Source: Kibdelosporangium aridum (GTDB lineage Bacteria > Actinomycetota > Actinomycetes > Mycobacteriales > Pseudonocardiaceae). From it: a DNA stretch of 64,000 bases. Positions within the stretch are counted from its first letter, which is position 1. Every line of letters begins with the position of its first letter. The notes under the pieces were generated by a model, which had not been told where the DNA came from, made no database searches, and worked only from the letters and a program-made list of their open reading frames with translations. A program made the translations under genes and the position numbers. The DNA is taken from contig NZ_FWXV01000008.1 of NCBI RefSeq assembly GCF_900176515.1, forward strand, positions 248,001 through 312,000. The letters are read 5' to 3'. Of this stretch, positions 25,353-32,499 are shown one piece after another.

Positions 25353-26288
25353 TCATAAGTCCAGCACCAGTTTGGGGCCGCATGCCCGTGAAACGCAGAT
25401 CATCATTGTGTCGCCCGCGGCCCGTTCTGTCTCGGTGAGCAACGAGTCGCGATGGTCCGGCATGCCGTCCAGCACCACGGTCTCACAGGTCCCGCACGTG
25501 CCTTCCCGGCAGGACGAGAGCACCTGCACGCCCGCGTCCTCGACGACGGACAGGATCGACTGGTCCGCGGGCACGAGGAGTGTCCGGCCGGACTGGGCCA
25601 GTTCGACCTCGAAAGCGGTGCGCTGCGCAGTGTCCACCTTGGCGGTGAATCGTTCGACACGCAAGGCCCCGGTCGGCCACGAGGCACAGTGCCGCTCCAC
25701 GGCGGCGAGCAACGGTTCCGGCCCACAGCAGTACACCAAGGTCTCCGGATCGGGTTCGGCCAACAGCGAGGCCAGGTCCAGCAGTCCGGTCTCGTCCTGG
25801 GGCCGGATGCTGACCCGATCGCCGTGCTCACGGATCAGCCTGTCCAGGAACGCCATCGAGCGGCGCGTGCGGCCGCCGTACACCAAAGTCCAGTCCGTGC
25901 CCTGCTTTTCGGCAGCGGTCAACATCGGCATGATCGGGGTGATGCCGATACCGCCCGCGATGAACAGGTAGCGTTTCGCTTCCACCAAAGGGAAGTGGTT
26001 GCGCGGACCGTCGATGCCCAGCCGGTCGCCGACCCGCAACTGTCCGTGCACGTGCCGTGAACCGCCCCGGCCGTCCGGTTCGTGCAGGACAGCGACCCGC
26101 AAGTCCGATCGGTCGTCCGGATCGCCGCACAACGAGTACTGCCGGACCATATCCGGGCCCAGCAGAAGATCGACATGCGCCCCCGGCTCCCACTCCGGCA
26201 AGGCATTCCCTTCGGGATGGCGGAGGGTCAAGCAGACCACGCCCTCGGCGATGATCTCCTTGTCCGCCACCACGACGTCGAATGTCAT
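25353..26288 (-). CDS. Flavin/plant-type 2Fe-2S oxygenase reductase (VanB-like)
   Basis: 311-residue electron-transfer partner of a Rieske oxygenase. Domain order is ferredoxin-reductase-like flavin domain (RQYSL, residues 49-53), NAD domain (GGIGITPIMPML, about 112-123) and a C-terminal plant-type 2Fe-2S ferredoxin with C260, C265, C268 and C298. This order (ferredoxin at the C-terminus) is that of phthalate dioxygenase reductase and VanB. The ATG at 26288 overlaps the stop of the 55-residue gene as ATGA and has GGGGGA upstream. It delivers electrons from NAD(P)H to the oxygenase at 26449-27474. Confidence 0.9.
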   Translation of the reverse strand: MTFDVVVADKEIIAEGVVCLTLRHPEGNALPEWEPGAHVDLLLGPDMVRQYSLCGDPDDRSDLRVAVLHEPDGRGGSRHVHGQLRVGDRLGIDGPRNHFPLVEAKRYLFIAGGIGITPIMPMLTAAEKQGTDWTLVYGGRTRRSMAFLDRLIREHGDRVSIRPQDETGLLDLASLLAEPDPETLVYCCGPEPLLAAVERHCASWPTGALRVERFTAKVDTAQRTAFEVELAQSGRTLLVPADQSILSVVEDAGVQVLSSCREGTCGTCETVVLDGMPDHRDSLLTETERAAGDTMMICVSRACGPKLVLDL

Positions 26289-26452
26289 CGCGGTTCCCCC
26301 ACGCGGTGCCCACCCGAGTGGTCGAGCAGCCAGTCCCACAACTCAACGGGATCGCACGCTTCCCGTTGAGTGCCGCAATGGCACACACCGACCAGGATGT
26401 CGCTGCCCGGCTGCCAGTGGATCCGGTACACCGTGCCGGTTGTTTCCGTCAT
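26285..26452 (-). CDS. 55-residue protein coupled between oxygenase and reductase
   Basis: A small gene defined by 4-base overlaps at both ends: its ATG overlaps the oxygenase stop (ATGA, 26449-26452) and its stop overlaps the reductase ATG (ATGA, 26285-26288). The product starts MTETTGTVYRIHWQPGSD and contains VCHCG, a WDW pair (VELWDWLLDH) and HSGGHRVG. It has no signal peptide or membrane helix. The exact overlaps argue that it is translated and needed in step with the oxygenase. I do not recognise the family. A chaperone-like, metal-delivery or electron-transfer accessory role is speculation based on the Cys/His content. Confidence 0.75.
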   Translation of the reverse strand: MTETTGTVYRIHWQPGSDILVGVCHCGTQREACDPVELWDWLLDHSGGHRVGEPR

Positions 26453-27474
26453 GCCTGAGCCATCCGGCGCAGAATCCGGCGCGCCGCGAGGCCGCCGGCG
26501 TCGATGTTGATCGACAGCTCCTGGTAGCCCTCCGGTTCGGTCTGGATCACTCGTTCGAGGATGTCCAGTGCTCGCACGTCCTGCAGCACCACGGTCCGGT
26601 TGCTCTCCCGCAGGAATTCCGACACACCTTCGTCGTCGAGGGCGAAATCCCTTGCCACGGCCCAGAAATCGTGGGTGCTGTGCTCGGTCTCCGGAGTGAT
26701 CGCGTACACCACCTCGACGTGGAACCCGTTGGGGTCCGAGCCGTCGGCTTGCGGCAGCACGCCGGCCGGCGCGACCCGGCTGTGCAGCAGGTAAAGGCAC
26801 GGCGGGTGGTACTCGATGTCCTGCCACCGGGTGATCCGTCCGTCGATCCCGGTCGACTTGGCGTAGAACGGCGGGCATTCGGCGTCGGCCATGCGCCTGC
26901 TGACCCGGATGATCCCGGCATCCTCGTCCACCTCGGTGGTGATCGGAGTGGCCGCCACCTCGGGTGTGCCGATGTACCCGCCGTGCAGGTAAGTCTCGTG
27001 CGACAGGTCGAGCAGGTTGTCCACAAGCAAGCCATAGCGCGCCGCCAGCGGCTCCATCCCGCACACGGTGGTGTACGCCGGATCAGCCAGCCAAGGCGCG
27101 CGGGGGATCAACGAATCGTCCGCCCGATCCGGGTCGCCGATCCACACCCAGACAAAGGAATCCCGCTCCACCACGGGGTAGGCCTGCACTCGGGCGGTGC
27201 GCGGAATCCTTGCCTGGCCGGGAACGAACACACAGGTTCCGGCGCTGTCGTAAGTGAAGCCGTGATAGCCACAGACGATCGTGTCGCCGTCGAGCCTGCT
27301 CTCCGACAAAGGATAACGCCGGTGGACACAACGGTCCGCCAACGCCACCACCACGCCGTCCGTACTGCGGTAGAACACCAACGGCTCGCCGAGAACCGTT
27401 CTGGAGAACAGCTCCCGGCCGATCTCGTGGCCGTACGCGGCGACGTACCAGTGGTCACGAACGAAGGCTGTCAT
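26449..27474 (-). CDS. Rieske non-heme iron oxygenase (VanA-like demethylase)
   Basis: 341-residue oxygenase alpha subunit. The Rieske cluster ligands are C49-x-H51 and C68-x2-H71 (DRCVHRRYPLSES ... IVCGYHGF). The mononuclear iron ligands are H159 and H164 (NLLDLSHETYLH), the spacing of vanillate demethylase/phenoxybenzoate-type enzymes. GGAGGT lies 8 bases before the ATG. The first gene of a coupled three-gene run plus IclR, it probably O-demethylates or hydroxylates a methoxylated aromatic acid, such as the acid produced by the neighbouring alcohol and aldehyde dehydrogenases. The substrate is inferred, not shown. Confidence 0.9.
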   Translation of the reverse strand: MTAFVRDHWYVAAYGHEIGRELFSRTVLGEPLVFYRSTDGVVVALADRCVHRRYPLSESRLDGDTIVCGYHGFTYDSAGTCVFVPGQARIPRTARVQAYPVVERDSFVWVWIGDPDRADDSLIPRAPWLADPAYTTVCGMEPLAARYGLLVDNLLDLSHETYLHGGYIGTPEVAATPITTEVDEDAGIIRVSRRMADAECPPFYAKSTGIDGRITRWQDIEYHPPCLYLLHSRVAPAGVLPQADGSDPNGFHVEVVYAITPETEHSTHDFWAVARDFALDDEGVSEFLRESNRTVVLQDVRALDILERVIQTEPEGYQELSINIDAGGLAARRILRRMAQA

Positions 27475-27548
27475 GAGTGGCTACCTCCAGACCGGCAATG
27501 GCTGTCCGGCAAGCATCAGCCACGGCATCGCCAACGCCGGAGCGTGGT

Positions 27549-27563
27549 TTTCACTCAGTGAAA
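27549..27563. promoter_or_regulatory. Palindromic operator upstream of the oxygenase operon
   Basis: TTTCACT-c-AGTGAAA is a perfect 7-1-7 palindrome located 75 bases upstream of the oxygenase start. Size and symmetry fit an IclR-family site, and an IclR gene closes the operon. The rest of 27475-27690 shows no gene. Confidence 0.5.
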
Positions 27564-27690
27564 GACTTTTCGCGCCTGAGGCGGCGCGTGTGCAACCGGT
27601 GAGCGCATGGTTTGTAGCCTGCCTGCCACCGAGCGTGGCATCCTGGAACGCGCGCGAGCGAAAGCATCAACTGCTGCCTGGGGAGCTGGG

Positions 27691-28596
27691 ATGGCTGAGT
27701 TGCGGCGGTATCGAACGGTGGTGTCCGACAGCGCACTGTGGGCCGGCTTCGAGTTCCGGACCGGGGACGTGGTGATCAGCACGCCGGCGAAGTGCGGTAC
27801 GACCTGGATGCAGATGTTGTGCGCGATGCTGATTTTCGACACCGCCGAGCTCCACCGCCCGCTCACCGAGATCTCCCCATGGCTGGACGCGGTTACCTAT
27901 GACACCGCCGCGATCCTGGCTGAACTCGAGAGCCAGCAGCACCGGCGCTTCATCAAGACGCACACACCGCTTGACGGCTTACCGTTCGAGGCCGGGGTGA
28001 CATACATCTGCGTCGGGCGTGATCCGCGCGACGCCATGCTGTCGTTCGAGCACGCCGCAGCCAACATCCATCCTGACGCCATCACCTCCGGCGGCCTCGA
28101 CCCGCAGGTCAGCCAGCCGCCCTCGGAAGACCCGCTCGAGCGGTTCTGGTTGTGGGCAGATGCTGAATTCACGCCCGAATCATCGACATTCGGCGTGACC
28201 CTGGCCAACCTCGTCCACCATGTGCGGACGTTCTGGGAGCGCCGCGACGATCCGCAAGTGGCGCTGTTCCACTACGCGGACCTCAAAGCCGACCTGCCTG
28301 GCCAGTTGCGGCGTCTGGCCACCGTGCTGTCCATCGAGGCCAGCGAGCAGCGGCTCGAACAACTCGCCGCTGCGGCGACGTTCGACCGGATGCGCAAGCG
28401 GGCCGACGAGCTGGCGCCTGGCGTCGACGCGAAACTGTGGCGCAGCAACACGAACTTCTTCCGCTCCGGCACCAGCGGCCAGTGGCACGACCTGCTCGAC
28501 CCGGCTGCTGTCGAGCGTTACACCGGACGCGTGGCCGAACTCGCGCCGCCCGAACTCGCCAAGTGGCTCCATACGGGCTGGTCAGGACTTCGTTGA
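27691..28596 (+). CDS. PAPS-dependent sulfotransferase
   Basis: 301-residue cytosolic-type sulfotransferase transferring sulfate from PAPS to a small acceptor. GGGAG precedes the ATG at 27691; earlier in-frame ATGs lack a site. The 5'-phosphosulfate loop is AKCGTTWMQ (residues 33-41) and the 3'-phosphate region is VGRDPRDAMLSFEHA (about 104-118). The C-terminal FFRSGTSGQW matches the conserved RKGxxGDW end. Acceptor unknown (alcohol, phenol or a secondary metabolite). It converges on the aminotransferase gene with a 15-base 3' overlap. Confidence 0.88.
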   Translation: MAELRRYRTVVSDSALWAGFEFRTGDVVISTPAKCGTTWMQMLCAMLIFDTAELHRPLTEISPWLDAVTYDTAAILAELESQQHRRFIKTHTPLDGLPFEAGVTYICVGRDPRDAMLSFEHAAANIHPDAITSGGLDPQVSQPPSEDPLERFWLWADAEFTPESSTFGVTLANLVHHVRTFWERRDDPQVALFHYADLKADLPGQLRRLATVLSIEASEQRLEQLAAAATFDRMRKRADELAPGVDAKLWRSNTNFFRSGTSGQWHDLLDPAAVERYTGRVAELAPPELAKWLHTGWSGLR

Positions 28597-30297
28597 AGGA
28601 GTGACCGACACTGGATCGGCGGCATGCCGCGGCAAACACACCGTCGGCAGGTCGAACCAACGGAGTTCGTCAAAGCTGCGCGACACGTGTGCCTGTCCAC
28701 GGACATTGGACCTGTCGGCGGCGGCGAATACGCGTGTGGCGTCATCGAGATACCCAGCAAGTGCGTCCTCACCTACCGGCGCAGGGCACTGCGCGGGATC
28801 GACGTCGTACCGCATGTCGGCCAGCCGCAACTGGGGTTCAGTCGCGCGGTGGTGGCTCCACTGACCGCTCGACGGGTCGAAGCGGTAGTCGCTCAGCAAC
28901 TTCCACCCGTCGTTGGCCACACGGTGCACCGCTTCGATCACGTAGTCGACGACCGTGTCGGACATCGCGTAGTTGAAGCTCACCCGGACCCAGCCAGGTT
29001 TGATCCCTTCCCTGCCTGCGAGGATCTCGTGCTCGAAGCGCCGGGAGAGATCCGGGCCGATACCGAGCAGGCGATGACCGTAGGGCCCCGCGCATGAGCA
29101 GCCGCCACGGACCTGAATACCGAACAGGTCGCTGAGCAACGTCACCACGTAGTTGTGGTGCAGCCGTTTGTCGTCTGGGCCTCGTACCATCAGCGAAACT
29201 ATCGCGAGTCTGCCAGCGTCGAGGTTGCCGAGGACTTCCAGATTCGGGTTGGTGGACCAGGAATCGAGTGCGCGCCGCAGGAACGTCTGCTCCCGGTCGT
29301 GGATGACCTGCGAGCCGACCGCTTGCTGCAGGCCGAACACCAGTCCGGCACGAATCGACTCGACGATCGCGGGTGTGCCGCCTTCCTCCCGGTGCGCGGC
29401 ATCACTGATGTAGTGGTGATCGGTCGTGCTGACATAGTTCACGGTCCCGCCACCGGGCACGCTGGGAACCCGATTGCGCAGCAACTCCCGGCGCACCACC
29501 AGCACACCGGGTGTGCCAGGGCCGCCGAGGAACTTGTGCGGAGAAATGAACACCGCGTCCTTATAGGACAGTTGGTGCTGCTCGCACCGGTCGTACATAT
29601 GGATACTGCCGTGGGGCGCTGCGGCTGCGTAGTCCCAGAACGCGAGCGCGCCGTGCTGGTGCAGCAGGTGAGAGATCCGGTGGGCGTCAGTGACGATTCC
29701 GGTCACGTTGGACGCCGCGGAGAACGCTCCGATCTTCAGGGGCCTGTCCGCGTACCGGACCAGCGCGTCCCGCAGAACCGTTTGCGAGGGCTGGCCATCC
29801 GCGTCCTCCGGAATGGTCACGACCTCACAGATGGACTCCCGCCACAGCAGTTCGTTCGAGTGGTGCTCGAACGGCCCGAGGAACACCACCGGCCGCGCCT
29901 GCGCGGGGATCAGGTCGGTCAGTTGGAACCGGTCCTGCAGCGCGGCCGGAACGCGTAGTCCGAGGATGTCGATCAGCTTGCTGATGGCGCCGGTAGTCCC
30001 TGATCCGCTGAAGATCACCACGGTGTCCTCGTCGCCGCCTACGGCATCCCGGATCACGCGACGGGCATCTTCCCGCAATGCGTTGGTTTGCGCCGCTGTG
30101 GCCGAGGAGTCGTTGTGGGTGTTGGCATACCAGGGCAGCACCTGATCACGGATGTAGTCTTCGATGAACCCCAGCGCCCGTCCGGACGCGGTGTAGTCCG
30201 CGTAGGTCACCCGACGCGGCCCGTAGGGCCCGGCGGTCGGCTGGCCATCGCCGATGATCGACCGCCGTACCCGGCGGACCAGCGCGTTTTCCGTCAT
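28582..30297 (-). CDS. Class V aminotransferase/cysteine desulfurase-like PLP enzyme
   Basis: 571-residue PLP enzyme of the fold-type I aminotransferase V family. K255 (FISPHKFLGGPGTPGVL) is the Schiff-base lysine, and GSGTTGAIS is the phosphate-binding loop. A GGCSCAGPYGH segment holds cysteines at the place of the desulfurase active-site loop, although the sequence is longer than NifS/IscS. It also has an unusual C-terminal extension of about 100 residues with no recognised motif. No Fe-S assembly partners adjoin it. It may be a cysteine/selenocysteine lyase-like or kynureninase-like enzyme. Confidence 0.82.
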   Translation of the reverse strand: MTENALVRRVRRSIIGDGQPTAGPYGPRRVTYADYTASGRALGFIEDYIRDQVLPWYANTHNDSSATAAQTNALREDARRVIRDAVGGDEDTVVIFSGSGTTGAISKLIDILGLRVPAALQDRFQLTDLIPAQARPVVFLGPFEHHSNELLWRESICEVVTIPEDADGQPSQTVLRDALVRYADRPLKIGAFSAASNVTGIVTDAHRISHLLHQHGALAFWDYAAAAPHGSIHMYDRCEQHQLSYKDAVFISPHKFLGGPGTPGVLVVRRELLRNRVPSVPGGGTVNYVSTTDHHYISDAAHREEGGTPAIVESIRAGLVFGLQQAVGSQVIHDREQTFLRRALDSWSTNPNLEVLGNLDAGRLAIVSLMVRGPDDKRLHHNYVVTLLSDLFGIQVRGGCSCAGPYGHRLLGIGPDLSRRFEHEILAGREGIKPGWVRVSFNYAMSDTVVDYVIEAVHRVANDGWKLLSDYRFDPSSGQWSHHRATEPQLRLADMRYDVDPAQCPAPVGEDALAGYLDDATRVFAAADRSNVRGQAHVSRSFDELRWFDLPTVCLPRHAADPVSVTPSTKS

Positions 30298-30424
30298 CGG
30301 CCCATGATGGGTTCTCTGGCCCGCGCGCCACAGAGGAAGCAGGGCAGACCTTGATGTACGCCTGGTCTTTCGTCGCGTCGTCGTGCTGTCAGCGGCGCCT
30401 GGGACGCGGTTCGTCCACTATGGA

Positions 30425-30445
30425 CGATGAATGTCCCATTCATCG
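30425..30445. promoter_or_regulatory. Perfect inverted repeat between aminotransferase and Endo H genes
   Basis: CGATGAATG-tcc-CATTCATCG forms a perfect 9-3-9 inverted repeat in the 279-base divergent region. It looks like a regulator binding site serving either gene; no adjacent regulator gene is available to assign it to. Nothing else is seen in 30298-30576. Confidence 0.45.
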
Positions 30446-30576
30446 GGATGGCACGGTTCGGTGCGAAAGACAATTCACCGGACAGACGTACCACGCCACA
30501 TGGACGATCGGACTTTCCTGCTGGTTCGCTGTTGGGGATGACCCTGCCAACCCCAGTCGACGGGAGTTGATCAACG

Positions 30577-31473
30577 GTGCCCAGAATTCGTCAAATCGGT
30601 GCGCTCATAGCGGCGGTCGCACTGATGACCGGCGGGACCACGGCCACAGCCGGCACGTCGAACGCGCTCGCGAAGACCGGACCGATCTCCGTGGCCTACG
30701 TCGAAGTGAACAACAACAGCATGCTGAACGTGGGCAAGTACACGCTGGCCAACGGCAGCGGCAACGTGTTCGACGTCGGTGTGATCTTCGCGGCCAACAT
30801 CAACTACGACGTCGCGAAGAAGTCGGCGTACCTGTACTTCAACCCGAATGTGCAGCGTGTGCTGGACAACGTGGCCACGCAGGTCCGCCCGCTGCAGGCC
30901 AAGGGGATCAAGGTGACGCTGTCGATCCTGGGCAACCACCAGGGCGCTGGATTCGCAAACTTCCCGACCAAACAGGCCGCCGAGGCCTTCGCGAAGCAGT
31001 TGTCCGACACTGTGGCCAAGTATGGCTTGGACGGCATCGACTTTGACGACGAATACGCGGAATACGGCAGGAACGGCACCGGCCAGCCCAACGCGAGTTC
31101 CTTCGTCTACCTAGTCTCGGCGTTGCGTGCGGCGATGCCCAACAAACTCATCACCCTGTACAACATCGGCCCGTCGGCGTCACGGTTGTCGTATGGGGGT
31201 GTCAACATCGCGTCGAAGTTCGACTACGCCTGGAACCCTTATTACGGCACGTGGGGCGTGCCTAACATCGGCCTCCCCAAGTCCAGGCTCTCACCAGCGG
31301 CCGTCCAGATCAGCGCGACGCCCAGCAGCACCGCCGCCAGCCTCGCGCGGCGAACGGTGAGCGAGGGCTACGGCGTGTACCTGACCTACAACCTCGGTGC
31401 TTCCGACGTGCACACCTATATTTCCGCCTTCACCAGGGAGCTTTACGGTACCGACGCCCGTTACACCGGGTAG
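30577..31473 (+). CDS. Secreted endo-beta-N-acetylglucosaminidase, Endo H type (GH18)
   Basis: 298-residue exported enzyme with a signal peptide (residues 1-32). The GH18 active-site strand reads GLDGIDFDDEYAEYG, placing D157 and the catalytic acid E159 exactly as in Streptomyces Endo H. Such enzymes cut the chitobiose core of high-mannose N-glycans. The GTG start follows a CGGGAG site. A perfect hairpin terminator lies directly downstream. It is probably used to deglycosylate fungal or plant glycoproteins in soil. Confidence 0.92.
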   Translation: MPRIRQIGALIAAVALMTGGTTATAGTSNALAKTGPISVAYVEVNNNSMLNVGKYTLANGSGNVFDVGVIFAANINYDVAKKSAYLYFNPNVQRVLDNVATQVRPLQAKGIKVTLSILGNHQGAGFANFPTKQAAEAFAKQLSDTVAKYGLDGIDFDDEYAEYGRNGTGQPNASSFVYLVSALRAAMPNKLITLYNIGPSASRLSYGGVNIASKFDYAWNPYYGTWGVPNIGLPKSRLSPAAVQISATPSSTAASLARRTVSEGYGVYLTYNLGASDVHTYISAFTRELYGTDARYTG

Positions 31474-31482
31474 TCGGCCGCC

Positions 31483-31509
31483 GGGGCCAGTCCATTTCGG
31501 ACTGGCCCC
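31483..31509. terminator. Bidirectional hairpin terminator
   Basis: Perfect 11-bp stem (GGGGCCAGTCC / GGACTGGCCCC) with a 5-base loop, placed between two convergent genes (Endo H and amidase). Confidence 0.75.
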
Positions 31510-31523
31510 TTCGATGGCCGGGC

Positions 31524-32270
31524 TCAGTGGCGGCCCCGCAGGATCTCGGCCACTCGGGCACGCACCTGCGGTAGTTTCGGGGCCAGCTTGGTCCCGGGGC
31601 ATTCCGTGGTGGCATCCCAATCCCGATGGACGGCCATCGTCGGCACGGTCTTGGCGAAGCCGTTGATCGGGTTGACGTAGTCGGTCGTGCCCAGTGGGTC
31701 GAGGCCGATGCGCTTGCAGAGCACCGCGGCGGTCCGGGCCAGGCTTTCCAGGGCCGCCGCGGTGGGCTCCACCTCGCTGAGGTTGCCGAGCAGGCAGATG
31801 CCGATGTTGGCGGCGTTGTAGCCCACCACGTGACCGGCGTTGACGGCGTTGAGGGAAGTGGCTGTGTCGAACACGGGCACGCAGTCCGTGCCGGAGTACC
31901 TGCCCTCGAAGACGGTCCCGTCGCGCCCGATCAGCAGCTGGTAGCCGATGTCGCCCCAGCCGTTGTCGACGGCGTGCAGCTGGTAGATGTTCCGGACACG
32001 CTGGGCCGGGTCGTCGCCGGTCCCGCCGCCCTCGTGATGCACGGTCAGCGTCTGCGCCTTGAAGTACGCAAGTGGCCAGATCTCCTGGCCGTCCTTGAAG
32101 CGCAGGTCCTCGTTCGCGCCCCAGCCCGCCCTGGTGCGCACCTTCACCGCGAGGTTCCCGCCACGCAACTCGGTGACCGACCCGCGTGGTGCCGCCTGCG
32201 CGGTCCCGGCCCATGCCAGCGTGCCTGCGACGGCAGCGGAGCCGACGAGCAGCGAACGGCGTGTGATCAT
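31524..32270 (-). CDS. Secreted PGRP/N-acetylmuramoyl-L-alanine amidase-like protein
   Basis: About 249 residues from the ATG at 32270, with GGGGAGAG 5 bases upstream. The N-terminus MITRRSLLVGSAAVAGTLAWAG is a twin-arginine-type signal followed by AQA. The Amidase_2/PGRP domain has the zinc-site pattern: TVHHEGGG (H), the NGWGDIGYQLLIGRDGTVFEGR core, HRDWDATTECPG (H and C). It should hydrolyse the muramoyl-alanine bond of peptidoglycan outside the cell. It is divergent from the large PKD protein gene. Confidence 0.9.
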   Translation of the reverse strand: MITRRSLLVGSAAVAGTLAWAGTAQAAPRGSVTELRGGNLAVKVRTRAGWGANEDLRFKDGQEIWPLAYFKAQTLTVHHEGGGTGDDPAQRVRNIYQLHAVDNGWGDIGYQLLIGRDGTVFEGRYSGTDCVPVFDTATSLNAVNAGHVVGYNAANIGICLLGNLSEVEPTAAALESLARTAAVLCKRIGLDPLGTTDYVNPINGFAKTVPTMAVHRDWDATTECPGTKLAPKLPQVRARVAEILRGRH

Positions 32271-32499
32271 GAAATCTCTCCCCTTCGTGACGGGTACCTG
32301 TCCGGCGTGCCAAGGATGGCCGGAAAACCCCGCCGTTGTCTCCGAAACGCTCATCGCCAACGGGTGAAGTGACGTATTACCGCCGTTCGGAGGGTTCAGC
32401 GGTGGCTGAAACGGGGTTGGCGCTTGGGAGAAAACCGCAAGGTGGGTTTGCCATTCTGCGGGCGTGTGGGGCTTCAGAAGTCGGCCCGGTGCCTGTGGC

